A stretch of 59,602 nucleotides of DNA from contig JAVWPP010000003.1 in NCBI GenBank assembly GCA_036635835.1, positions 1 through 59,602 on the forward strand. The letters are read 5' to 3'. This DNA is from JAVWPP01 sp036635835. Lineage in GTDB: Bacteria; Bacillota; Clostridia; TANB77; CAG-465. The position numbers and the translations under genes are program-made. The notes beneath the pieces were generated by a model that saw nothing but the letters and a program-made list of their open reading frames with translations, was not told where the DNA came from and ran no database searches. Below are positions 17,875-25,672 of the stretch, piece after piece (position 1 is the stretch's first letter; every line of letters starts with the position of its first letter).

Positions 17875-19884
17875 CTATGAATATGAATATACTCTTTGCT
17901 CTTTATTTCTGCTGTTTATTTTGTTATCTATGTCTTCTACAATTCTATTAGCTTCGTAGGCAAGTGGGTTTTCTATGTGTTTGCCCATGCTGTCTAAAAC
18001 AGGCTGCTCTTTGCTTATGTAGCCATTTTTGCTTAGCCAAATATTTGTTTCTTCTATTATTCTTTCTTCCTTACTTAATCTTCTTTTGTTAAGTGAAATA
18101 GGTAAGGCAGTTTTAAGCCTTTTGTCTTTAGCTATTTGTACTTTGTCTTCTTCTATTTTAAATACTTCATTTGTTCCTTTTCTAAGATCTCGCATTTTTT
18201 TAACTATCTTTGCTAGCCTCTTGTTATCTGCATTTTCTTCGATATATATATCTATATCTGCCATCATCTGATGAATGCTATAGTTTGCTCTATCTTCGTT
18301 TTTGATAAGGGTTAGCTTGTTATTTATGCTAGCTTGTTTAATGTCTAGCTGCTCTAGCGTTACTTGGTTTATTTCTGCTTTGCCTGTAAACTGATCTATT
18401 ATTTTAAGGAAAGATGATCTATTTATTATTTTAGCTCTTTCTGCGTTTATTTTGCTCATATTGTATGATGCTTTTGTTTGTTCTATTTGATAATATATAC
18501 CTTTTTTAAAGTTAGCTATTTCGCGTATGTCTATATTTTTCATTTCTCTTTCTAGTATTTCTATTATTCTTTTTTCTAATTCTTTAGATATGTTAGCTGT
18601 TCTATTTATTTTACTTATTTTATCTGAATATTCTTGGTCTTTGGTTGTATCGTAGGAAACATCTATTGCTTTTATATTTGTAGATACTACAGATAGCTTC
18701 TCTAAAAGATTGTTCATGGCTAAAATATTTTTTTGTATGTTTGTGAATTTTAGATATTCTATTCCTAGTTTTTCTGCAAAAGTATTGAATGATTCTTGCC
18801 TGTTTTTTACTCTAACTAGCTTGTTTACTATGCTTGTACATTTTAGCTCGTTAGACTCGCAAAGGGCTAGAACATCTGCTTTTTGCTCCTTTAGATATGC
18901 TACTTTTTCTGCTACTAATTTTTCTTTTTCTGTTTTTGCTACGCTATTTCTTTCTTCTAAAAGCTCTTCTTCTATTTCTTTTTCTATTTTAGCAAACTTA
19001 TATGCAAAAAAAGTTAATATATTTGACTTCCATTTGCAATATTTTTCTTTGGCTTCTACACCTAATCTCTGCGTTTCGTCCATTTCTTTTGCTATTTTAT
19101 CTATTGTTTCTGTTACATCTTGTCTATCTGTTTTATCCATGCTTTTATCTGTGAGCCTTGTGGTGTGCATGTCTCTTTTTAAATTAAGGTTAACATATTC
19201 TTCGTTTGAACTAAAGTATGAATCTAGCGCTTCTGCTGCGCCTTCTAAGCTAGCTGAGCATTTTTTTCTTGCTTCTAAAAGCTCTTTTTCTGTATACTGT
19301 GGCAAGTCTAGCTTGTCTAGCGTTACCCCGTAGAACTTCTTATCTTGGTACTTTGCTATTTCTTTTACATCTAAAACTTTAGTAAATGGCCCTATAACTA
19401 GCTCATCTTTGATATCTTCGTCTATGTCTCCTAGTATGTCTATAGACCTTGCGTATGGGACTTTGCCTGCTATGTTTAGGGTTATAACTACTTTTTCTTT
19501 TATGCCTGTAAGGTAGTATTCTTCTGCTTTTTCTTTGTCTGTAGTTGCAAATATAGGCTTACCTACTTGCTTGAAAGTATCCATTTTTCTTATTTCTTCT
19601 AGGTTTGTTCCTCTATATATATTTGTTATATTTTCCTCTGGATTTTTAATGCTGTATTTTACTAAAGCGCTGTATACTTTAGCTATTTTATCTATGCTAT
19701 TTTCTACAGTTTTTTTGTCTAATTTTATATATCCGCCTTGCGTTTTTATGTTATCTTCTACTTCTAAGCCATGATTTAGGAAAAGGGCTAAGTATATATG
19801 ATTGATACCCCTGTATGTCTTATATGCTTCTTTTTCCTCTTCTGTTATTTCTAAAGCTTTGTAATTTTTAATTTCATTTATCAT
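17875..19884 (-). CDS. protein with ADP-ribosyltransferase-like N-terminal domain
   Basis: A 669-residue protein. Residues 15-180 follow the ADP-ribosyltransferase exoenzyme plan (PF03496 type): an opening YKTYRGINHIYLALFL helix, the strand NIYRGT with Arg91, PIFATTDKEKAEEYY in place of the STS motif (Ala113-Thr115), a VVITLNI strand, and DELVIGPFTKVLDV, where Glu161 matches the catalytic Glu. Two residues before it is Lys159 instead of Glu or Gln. The remaining ~480 residues are helical and coiled-coil-like. No signal peptide or membrane segment, so it would act inside the cell or leave by another route. GAGGTGA ribosome binding site; monocistronic. The domain is inferred from pattern; activity is uncertain. 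Confidence 0.65.
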   Translation of the reverse strand: MINEIKNYKALEITEEEKEAYKTYRGINHIYLALFLNHGLEVEDNIKTQGGYIKLDKKTVENSIDKIAKVYSALVKYSIKNPEENITNIYRGTNLEEIRKMDTFKQVGKPIFATTDKEKAEEYYLTGIKEKVVITLNIAGKVPYARSIDILGDIDEDIKDELVIGPFTKVLDVKEIAKYQDKKFYGVTLDKLDLPQYTEKELLEARKKCSASLEGAAEALDSYFSSNEEYVNLNLKRDMHTTRLTDKSMDKTDRQDVTETIDKIAKEMDETQRLGVEAKEKYCKWKSNILTFFAYKFAKIEKEIEEELLEERNSVAKTEKEKLVAEKVAYLKEQKADVLALCESNELKCTSIVNKLVRVKNRQESFNTFAEKLGIEYLKFTNIQKNILAMNNLLEKLSVVSTNIKAIDVSYDTTKDQEYSDKISKINRTANISKELEKRIIEILEREMKNIDIREIANFKKGIYYQIEQTKASYNMSKINAERAKIINRSSFLKIIDQFTGKAEINQVTLEQLDIKQASINNKLTLIKNEDRANYSIHQMMADIDIYIEENADNKRLAKIVKKMRDLRKGTNEVFKIEEDKVQIAKDKRLKTALPISLNKRRLSKEERIIEETNIWLSKNGYISKEQPVLDSMGKHIENPLAYEANRIVEDIDNKINSRNKEQRVYSYS

Positions 19885-19922
19885 CTAATATTCACCTCGA
19901 TAACTATTTATTTTCTATTCTT

Positions 19923-19951
19923 ATTCTATTACATATTTATGTTTTTTGCAA
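19923..19951 (-). promoter_or_regulatory. promoter for 17875-19884
   Basis: TTGCAA at 19946-19951 and TAGAAT at 19923-19928 with a 17-base spacer on the minus strand. Confidence 0.7.
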
Positions 19952-19985
19952 GCCATCTGACAAAGTTAGGCAAAGATTTTGGCAT

Positions 19986-20012
19986 AAAAAAAAACCACTT
20001 TATGTGGCTTTT
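19986..20012 (-). terminator. terminator after the gapped gene
   Basis: AAAAACCAC pairs with GTGG-TTTTT around a short loop; works on either strand and probably ends the 20998-20142 unit. Confidence 0.8.
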
Positions 20013-20041
20013 TAATTTATATATTATTTATTTTATTTTTT

Positions 20042-20141
20042 NNNNNNNNNNNNNNNNNNNNNNNNNNNNNNNNNNNNNNNNNNNNNNNNNNNNNNNNNNN
20101 NNNNNNNNNNNNNNNNNNNNNNNNNNNNNNNNNNNNNNNNN
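20042..20141. other. assembly gap (100 N)
   Basis: A fixed run of 100 N. On the minus strand it is entered from coding sequence and left into an A-rich stretch (AAAAAATAAAATAAAT). The real content is probably the 3' end of the gene at 20142 plus A-rich repeat, and possibly another copy of the dispersed element. True length unknown. Confidence 0.95.
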
Positions 20142-20466
20142 ATTTGTTGAATGAAAACTCGTATGCTACTGTTAGTGTGAATATTATCATAATAACTATA
20201 AATATGTATTTAAGGATTATGAAGTTTATGCTTATGTCTGTTTTAGCTGTTTCCATTTTGTTTACTTTTAGATCTTTGTACTGGTTTTCTTCTTTTGCTA
20301 TGTTTTCTGCTTTTGTTTCTTTTGCTTCGTTTGCTACATTTGCTGTGCTTACTGTTTCTACTTTGTACTCTGCTCTTGCTTTTTCTTTTATGCTATCTAC
20401 TTTTATAGCCATTGCTCCTACTAAAATTAGTGCTAATATTATACCTACTATTATTGATTTTTTCAT
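20142..20466 (-). CDS. small membrane protein, 3' end lost in gap
   Basis: About 108 residues are visible before the gap. An N-terminal hydrophobic segment (about 4-22) is followed by a Lys/Glu/Ala-rich linker and a second hydrophobic segment (about 83-104). The same layout, helix-linker-helix, is seen in the upstream gene at 20684-20998, so the two may be distant paralogues. The reading frame stays open on the far side of the gap, but that cannot be trusted. GGGGG precedes the ATG. Function unknown. Confidence 0.6.
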
Positions 20467-20493
20467 ATTATACCCCCTGATTTTTAGTTTAAG

Positions 20494-20536
20494 AAAAGTA
20501 GAAAAATTTATTTTTTGTTTAATTCTTTCTACTTTT
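20494..20536 (-). other. leader hairpin upstream of 20142-20466
   Basis: AAAAGTAGAAA and TTTCTACTTTT pair over a ~20-base loop just before the ribosome binding site; the T-rich 3' side could make it an attenuator. Weakly supported. Confidence 0.35.
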
Positions 20537-20605
20537 TTTATTTTTTATTGTTTTTTTCTTTTTTTTTATTTTTTTCTTTTTTTCTTTTTTTCTTTTATAT
20601 TTTTT
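20537..20605 (-). repeat. A-rich tail of element copy C
   Basis: Minus strand: A runs with occasional T and G, directly after the element at 20606 and leading into the leader of the gene at 20466. Confidence 0.8.
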
Positions 20606-20675
20606 AAAACGTATGAGTAAATTTAATTCTCATATTTATATTTCCGTATCTAGTTAATATTATTTTCTATGTTTT
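20606..20675 (-). repeat. dispersed 70-bp structured element, copy C
   Basis: Minus strand: begins AAAACATAG, core CTAGATACGGAAATATA, then a GAG...CTC hairpin with a one-base-longer loop, ends TACGTTTT. It starts eight bases after the stop of the gene at 20684 and is followed by the A-rich tail. Confidence 0.88.
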
Positions 20676-20683
20676 ATTTTAAA

Positions 20684-20998
20684 TTATTTAGTTTCTTTCA
20701 TTTCGTATACTGATTTAACTACAAATACTATAACTGCTGCGCCTAAAATATAGTAGGCTACTGGGCTGTATCTAGCATCTTCTGGGTTTACAGCTTTAAA
20801 AGAATTAACTTCTACTGCTTCTAAACTTGCAAGTTCTATAGTTCTATCTTCTACAATGCTACATTCTGTAGTATCTTTTTTATTGCTGTCTTTTGCTACT
20901 AGCTTGTTTGCTGTGAATATAATTGTTGGAATTACAAGCATAGATAAAAACATAATTGTTAATATTATTAGACCTTTTTTTTGTGTTTTTTCGTTCAT
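20684..20998 (-). CDS. small two-TM membrane protein
   Basis: A 104-residue protein with hydrophobic segments at about 9-30 and 79-97 separated by an acidic linker, and a short cytosolic tail ending EMKETK. Unrecognised. It shares its plan with the neighbouring gene 20142-20466, from which it is separated by element copy C and its tail. GGAGGT lies six bases before the ATG, and the promoter is a perfect consensus, so strong expression is expected. Confidence 0.7.
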   Translation of the reverse strand: MNEKTQKKGLIILTIMFLSMLVIPTIIFTANKLVAKDSNKKDTTECSIVEDRTIELASLEAVEVNSFKAVNPEDARYSPVAYYILGAAVIVFVVKSVYEMKETK

Positions 20999-21031
20999 AA
21001 TATACCTCCATTGTAGAAATGCTACTCTTTC

Positions 21032-21060
21032 AGTATACCACTTTTCATATGTTATGTCAA
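21032..21060 (-). promoter_or_regulatory. promoter for 20684-20998
   Basis: TTGACA at 21055-21060 and TATACT at 21032-21037 with a 17-base spacer. Confidence 0.88.
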
Positions 21061-21152
21061 CACTTTTTGTTGTTTTTCTTGTTTTTATGTAATCTTTGCG
21101 TGTTTTAAAGTGTTTAAAGTGGGTTTATGGGAATGTTATACATATATAACGC

Positions 21153-21178
21153 ATAAAAAAAGAATAGTGGTTTCCCAC
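21153..21178 (-). terminator. terminator after DUF378 gene
   Basis: TAGTGGG-AAA-CCCACTA type hairpin followed on the minus strand by TTCTTTTTTT. Confidence 0.85.
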
Positions 21179-21381
21179 TAATCTTCTGAACTGACTTTTG
21201 TAAAAAGCGTAAGAGACCAAAGTCCGCAAAGCGCAACTAATGCATATACAATTCTGCTAAATATAGTAGCAGAACCTCCAAACAAGGTAGCTACTAAGTC
21301 AATACCAAATAAAGCAATCATACCCCAGTTAAGAGCTCCTACTATTACAAGCGCTAATGCTATAACGTTTATAATTTTCAT
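21178..21381 (-). CDS. DUF378 family membrane protein
   Basis: A 67-residue protein with two transmembrane helices. The GALNWG motif near residue 16 and VYALVALCGLWSL in the second half are hallmarks of DUF378 (YuzA-like) proteins, found across Bacillota and of unknown function. AAGGAGG precedes the ATG. Monocistronic with a clear terminator. Confidence 0.9.
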   Translation of the reverse strand: MKIINVIALALVIVGALNWGMIALFGIDLVATLFGGSATIFSRIVYALVALCGLWSLTLFTKVSSED

Positions 21382-21438
21382 AAAAATTCCTCCTTTTGTT
21401 GTTTTGCCTCATGTGTATTATGGTTTTATACTTTTATT

Positions 21439-22179
21439 TTATACTTCAAATATTTTCTTATTAGACAAAATCCATTTTTTTGCCTCTTTATATTTTGGTG
21501 CATACAGTGAAACTAGATTCCAGAAATTTTTAGAATGGTCCATATGTTTTAAATGTGAAAGTTCATGCACTACTATGTAGTCTATTACCCACTGTGGCAT
21601 GAATATGAGCTTATAATTGAAATTAAGATTCTTGTTGCTAGAGCAGCTTCCCCATCTTGTTTTTGTATCTTTTATTCTAAAAACGTTATATTTTAAGTTC
21701 ATTTTCTCTGAATATACTTTTAATCTAGATTCTATGTTTGCATATGATTCATCTATAAGGAAATTTAAAACTTCCATTCTTATATTTTCATTTGTATTAT
21801 ATTTTTCTTTTATTGTTATATCTATTATATTATTTGCTATATCTAAAACAACTATGCTTTTTGTAGTTTTTTTATATTTGAAATTTTCACTTTGTTTTAA
21901 AGTATTAAGGGCTACGCTTATGTTTATGTTTAGCGTGTATTCTACTCCTAAGTAGTATATTTTAGAGCCGTTTTCCCAAGTACATTTTTCCTCTTTCATT
22001 TTTTGTACTTTTTCGTATGACTTCATTACCCAGTCTTTTTTTGTGTTTAAAAAGTCTAACGCTGCTTTCTCTGTTACGTATGATGGCCTTGTTACTATTA
22101 CAGTTCCACTTTTTTTAACTTCTATTTTTATGCTATTTGATCTTTTAGATATCTTGTTTTCTATTTGTAATTCTTGCAT
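21439..22179 (-). CDS. YgjP/DUF45-like metallopeptidase
   Basis: A 246-residue protein of the DUF45 (YgjP) family, related to SprT/WLM zinc proteases. The C-terminal half has RWGSCSSNKNLNFNYKL, then VHELSHLKHMDHS: HELSH at 205-209 gives two zinc-binding His and the catalytic Glu, and His215 is the likely third ligand. No signal peptide, so cytosolic. Cellular role of the family is not settled. AAGGAG precedes the ATG. Confidence 0.9.
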   Translation of the reverse strand: MQELQIENKISKRSNSIKIEVKKSGTVIVTRPSYVTEKAALDFLNTKKDWVMKSYEKVQKMKEEKCTWENGSKIYYLGVEYTLNINISVALNTLKQSENFKYKKTTKSIVVLDIANNIIDITIKEKYNTNENIRMEVLNFLIDESYANIESRLKVYSEKMNLKYNVFRIKDTKTRWGSCSSNKNLNFNYKLIFMPQWVIDYIVVHELSHLKHMDHSKNFWNLVSLYAPKYKEAKKWILSNKKIFEV

Positions 22180-22212
22180 ATTATTCTCCTTGGCGGTAGT
22201 TTGTTATTTGGT

Positions 22213-22218
22213 ATTATA
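22213..22218 (-). promoter_or_regulatory. extended -10 promoter for 21439-22179
   Basis: TGGTATAAT on the minus strand is an extended -10 element; no good -35 at 17 bases. The same TGTGGTATAAT string is seen before mtnN. Confidence 0.5.
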
Positions 22219-22235
22219 CCACAAAGAAAAAGAAA

Positions 22236-22255
22236 AAGCAGTATTATACTGCTTT
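22236..22255 (-). terminator. terminator after 22276-23043
   Basis: AAAGCAGTA and TACTGCTTT form a perfect stem, followed on the minus strand by TTTCTTTTTC. Confidence 0.82.
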
Positions 22256-22275
22256 AAATCTTGTCTATTTTTATA

Positions 22276-23043
22276 TTATACTGCAACTGCAGAGCTTTTT
22301 ATTTTATACTTTTTATCTGCTTTATTCATTAAATACACAGGCAAATATGATACGCAAAGAGCTGCTATAGCGGCAGACTCAAGCCATAGTATTGGTATGC
22401 CGTAATTTAGGAAAGGCAGTAGCTTTACTATGTGCGGTGGTAGCTCAAAAACCATTATGTAGTTTGTGCCACATACTGTGTTAAAGGCTGTCATTGCGCC
22501 AACTAATATGTTTCCGTATATAAAGGCAGGGATAACATCTTTTAGCTTTATTTCGTAGTTTAAAACAAATAAGGTATATAGGCTAGAAAGTATTAGGAAA
22601 TGATGACTAATTACATATTGATAAAATATGAATCTGTCTGGTCCTAGCTGAAAGCCTAGATTTTGCGTAGTATCTGGAAGTATAATTGCAGGAAGCGGAC
22701 CTACGAATGTAAAAAAGTATACAACTTTGTATAGTTTCTTGCTTCCCATTACCATTGCTAGCATAAATGTATAACCAGTTATAAAGCAAAGATGAAATGG
22801 TAAATCTGTTTTCCATGTATATATTCCGTTTAGCATTAAAGATATATAATATATAGCCATGTTGGTAAATAGTATTCCTGCTATTACATATCTCATTTTA
22901 TCTTTTTGTTTCCATTTTCTTAATTTATGTCTAAATATAAATATAGCTACTGCGCATATTATTGTTATACATGTTACTAATATATGCGTAAAGCCAAATA
23001 TCTCTAGGCCTACTCCGCCTTTATATGTAAAGAAATCTCTCAT
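22276..23043 (-). CDS. YwaF/TIGR02206-like integral membrane protein
   Basis: A 255-residue protein with about seven transmembrane helices. The family pattern is visible: N-terminal FGFTHI, DLPFHLCFITGYTF in the middle, FIFYQYVISHHFLI and GTNYIMVFELPP before the last helices. YwaF-type proteins are widespread in Bacillota without a known function. The start was set at the ATG after GGGAGAG; a longer in-frame ATG would include the promoter. Its -35 overlaps the terminator of the gene upstream. Confidence 0.85.
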   Translation of the reverse strand: MRDFFTYKGGVGLEIFGFTHILVTCITIICAVAIFIFRHKLRKWKQKDKMRYVIAGILFTNMAIYYISLMLNGIYTWKTDLPFHLCFITGYTFMLAMVMGSKKLYKVVYFFTFVGPLPAIILPDTTQNLGFQLGPDRFIFYQYVISHHFLILSSLYTLFVLNYEIKLKDVIPAFIYGNILVGAMTAFNTVCGTNYIMVFELPPHIVKLLPFLNYGIPILWLESAAIAALCVSYLPVYLMNKADKKYKIKSSAVAV

Positions 23044-23071
23044 AAGTACACTCTCCCTAAAACTATATGGT

Positions 23072-23100
23072 ATTTTATCATCTATTACGTCAAAATGCAA
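23072..23100 (-). promoter_or_regulatory. promoter for 22276-23043
   Basis: TTGCAT at 23095-23100 and TAAAAT at 23072-23077 with a 17-base spacer. The -35 hexamer is also the right arm of the mtnN terminator. Confidence 0.72.
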
Positions 23101-23125
23101 CGATTTTTTACTATCGTTGCATTAT
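23096..23125 (-). terminator. mtnN terminator
   Basis: TGCAACGAT and ATCGTTGCA pair around an A-rich loop, followed by TTTTG on the minus strand. Confidence 0.85.
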
Positions 23126-23126
23126 T

Positions 23127-23810
23127 TTAAACTAATTTTTCTATAAAATCTGCGCATCTTTTAGATGCCATTTCTAAATATTCGTAAAAATCTACATGCT
23201 CGTTTTCGTTAGATTTGTCTGTTATAGAACGAACTACTAAAAACGGAACCTCACACTGTTTACATGTTTGGGCTATTGCAGCTCCTTCCATCTCAACGCA
23301 GTCTGCACCAAATTCATCAAAAATCTGAGCTTTTGCGCTATGGCTGTTTTGAAATTGATCTCCTGAAGCTATTGTTCCTATAACTGTTTTGTACTTGTCA
23401 TCTAGCATTTCTTCTAATATTTTTTTGCTTTTTGAAACAAGCTTATCATCTGCCATAAAGAATTTACCTAGATCTGATATATATCCTTTTTCATGTCCAA
23501 AGGCTGATATATCAAAATCATGCTGTATGCATTTGTCTGAAATAACTATGTCTCCATAGTCTAAGTTTGGGTTTGTTGCTCCTGCTGAACCTACGTTAAT
23601 TACATAGTCTACTTTGTTTCTTTCTATAAGTAACTGAGTAGTTCTAGATGCGTTTACTTTACCAACACCGCATTTAGCAAGTGCTACTTCTTTACCAGAT
23701 ATCTCTCCTGTAAATACGTCTATATCATAAATTTTAGATTTTATTATATTTGTCATTTTATTTTTAACGGCTTCTGTTTCTTCGTCCATCGCTGTTATTA
23801 TTCCTATCAT
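23127..23810 (-). CDS. mtnN: 5'-methylthioadenosine/S-adenosylhomocysteine nucleosidase
   Basis: A 227-residue cytosolic hydrolase that removes adenine from MTA and SAH, clearing by-products of polyamine synthesis and methylation. Seen: MIGIITAMDEE start, ALAKCGVGKVNAS, VINVGSAGA, GTIASGDQF, CVEMEGAAIAQTC (the MEGAA active-site region) and VVRSITD with the catalytic Asp. The start follows GAGGAG; an upstream in-frame ATG lies within the promoter region. Monocistronic. Confidence 0.95.
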   Translation of the reverse strand: MIGIITAMDEETEAVKNKMTNIIKSKIYDIDVFTGEISGKEVALAKCGVGKVNASRTTQLLIERNKVDYVINVGSAGATNPNLDYGDIVISDKCIQHDFDISAFGHEKGYISDLGKFFMADDKLVSKSKKILEEMLDDKYKTVIGTIASGDQFQNSHSAKAQIFDEFGADCVEMEGAAIAQTCKQCEVPFLVVRSITDKSNENEHVDFYEYLEMASKRCADFIEKLV

Positions 23811-23840
23811 TTTATTTCTCCTCTTTTTGTTTACATGTTT

Positions 23841-23869
23841 ATTATACCACAAAAATATGCTTTTTGCAA
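23841..23869 (-). promoter_or_regulatory. mtnN promoter
   Basis: TTGCAA at 23864-23869 and TATAAT at 23841-23846 with a 17-base spacer and a TGGTATAAT extended -10. Confidence 0.85.
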
Positions 23870-23897
23870 CATTATGTAAAGCTAGTGGAATTATATA

Positions 23898-25493
23898 TTA
23901 CTTGTTTTCTGCTTTTATAGTTGTTACTAAGTCGTCTAAAGCCCAGCCGTCGAAAAGCCCAGATTCTTCTTTTGCGCAGTCTATAAGTTCTTTTGTCGTC
24001 ATGTTTATTCTTTCAAGTCCAAGTTTTGTGTTGTTGCTTAGTACAACTCCGTATGGATAGTCTTTGTCTACTAATATTTTGTTTTTGTACCCGCTTATAT
24101 CGTCTACGCTTTCTATTTCAAAGTTTTTTTCTTTTATTTTTTTTATGAAATTTGCTATGTTTTTCTTATCTTTGAAGAAGAAATAGTAGAGTAATCTATG
24201 CTCGTTTTCTGTTTTTATTTTTAATCTATCTAGCATTGCTATGTAGTTTTCGTTGTATAGTTCCTGCGTAATGTATGTGTCTGGAAATATGCTGTTAAAG
24301 TACATGTCCCAGTTTGGGTCGTCTATGTATGAGTATAGCTCTACTTTTCTACCAAAGTTGTAGCAGAGAGTTTCCATTATCTCTTTCACTTCTTCTACTT
24401 CGTCTTCCTTAGAATATATGTATATGCTTAGTACGTTTTTATCTATATCTAAATTGGTTCCTGCAATTATAAACTCATTTTCTACGGCCTGCCTATATGC
24501 TGCGTTTGAAATTTTATTTAGTTTAGCAGCTTCGTTTACATTTATGCTAGAAGATGTGGTTTCTATGCGGATTCTAAATTCTAGCATTTTAGAATACAGC
24601 CTTATTGGGGCTACGGATTTAAGAAAAATGTCGCAAGACCTTGCTGTTGACTCTTTTTTATATGTTTGTATATTTATATATTCTTTGTCCTTCTTATATA
24701 TGTGTAATATTATTTTACAAAAAACATAGATTACAGCACCTATTATGCCAGAAAGTGTTAAGTGGAAAGTTAGATAGTTTTTAGCTTCCATCATATAGTA
24801 CGGCTGAATTTTTTCTATAAATGCTACGTAAACATAGGCAATTATAGGGATAATTAGGGCTCGTATAAAGCCATACCATATTATACAGGCGGCATATATG
24901 AAGGAAATTACACCTGCAAAATACATAGAATCTAGCATGTTTAGAATGCCAAGTAGGAAAAAGCCAACTGCTCCAACTACTCGTAGTAATTTAGCTTCTA
25001 AATCGCAGTTAACAAATGAATATCTTTTAGATGTGTATGACTTTATATTTTGTGCTACTTCATAATTTGTATAATTCGTAACATTGTTAGTTTCTTTTTT
25101 TGCGTTTTCAATATCCTTTTTATATACTACTTGTATCATCTCGTTTTCTAATTCATGAGGTATTCTAAAGGTGTGGTAAATTAGAAATACTGTGATAACA
25201 CTTATAGTTTGCAAAAGATACGGCTCAAAATATCCACCAGCTAAATTAGCTATGTATGTAGAGCCTATTATAGCTAAAAAATATGACGCTGCATTAAACA
25301 TAGCTCTAAATATACCCGCTATTCCCCCTATATATAGGGCTACGGCAAAGTATATACTTATTATAGCTATGCATACAGCTGTAGCTTGTATCTCCGCGTA
25401 TGGCGTTAATATGTATACAGCAATACTAATAAGTAGGACTGCAAAAAACGCTACTATTGAAATTTCTTTCTTGTTTTTCTCTATTCTTTTCAA
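23898..25493 (-). CDS. polytopic membrane protein with DUF695/RraB-like C-terminus
   Basis: A 531-residue protein. Residues 13-120 and 165-285 contain about eight transmembrane helices in two groups with a soluble loop between. The cytosolic C-terminal half holds DDPNWDMYFNSIFPD, which resembles DUF695, and the end has MTTKELIDCAKEESGLFDGW, which resembles the RraB fold's closing DGW motif. A DUF695-RraB pairing is known in bacteria; fusion to a membrane domain is less familiar to me. It starts with TTG, four to five bases after GAGGTGG; there is no ATG nearby. Function unknown. Confidence 0.7.
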   Translation of the reverse strand: MKRIEKNKKEISIVAFFAVLLISIAVYILTPYAEIQATAVCIAIISIYFAVALYIGGIAGIFRAMFNAASYFLAIIGSTYIANLAGGYFEPYLLQTISVITVFLIYHTFRIPHELENEMIQVVYKKDIENAKKETNNVTNYTNYEVAQNIKSYTSKRYSFVNCDLEAKLLRVVGAVGFFLLGILNMLDSMYFAGVISFIYAACIIWYGFIRALIIPIIAYVYVAFIEKIQPYYMMEAKNYLTFHLTLSGIIGAVIYVFCKIILHIYKKDKEYINIQTYKKESTARSCDIFLKSVAPIRLYSKMLEFRIRIETTSSSINVNEAAKLNKISNAAYRQAVENEFIIAGTNLDIDKNVLSIYIYSKEDEVEEVKEIMETLCYNFGRKVELYSYIDDPNWDMYFNSIFPDTYITQELYNENYIAMLDRLKIKTENEHRLLYYFFFKDKKNIANFIKKIKEKNFEIESVDDISGYKNKILVDKDYPYGVVLSNNTKLGLERINMTTKELIDCAKEESGLFDGWALDDLVTTIKAENK

Positions 25494-25519
25494 ATTTCCA
25501 CCTCAGTTTAACTACTTAA

Positions 25520-25548
25520 ATTGTATAATATCTCATATCTTTTTTCAA
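25520..25548 (-). promoter_or_regulatory. promoter for 23898-25493
   Basis: TTGAAA at 25543-25548 and TACAAT at 25520-25525 with a 17-base spacer. Confidence 0.72.
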
Positions 25549-25585
25549 CTAAATACACACATTTTGTTGTTTTTTAAGAATTATG

Positions 25586-25615
25586 TTGCCAAAGTACCTT
25601 CAAATGGTATATAAT
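25586..25615 (+). promoter_or_regulatory. promoter for 25673-26539
   Basis: TTGCCA at 25586-25591 and TATAAT at 25610-25615 with an 18-base spacer; divergent from the promoter at 25520. Confidence 0.78.
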
Positions 25616-25672
25616 ATAGATAGGTTAATTATATAACAAAAGTTAAATTTAATTTTTGGAGGTGTCATTTAT

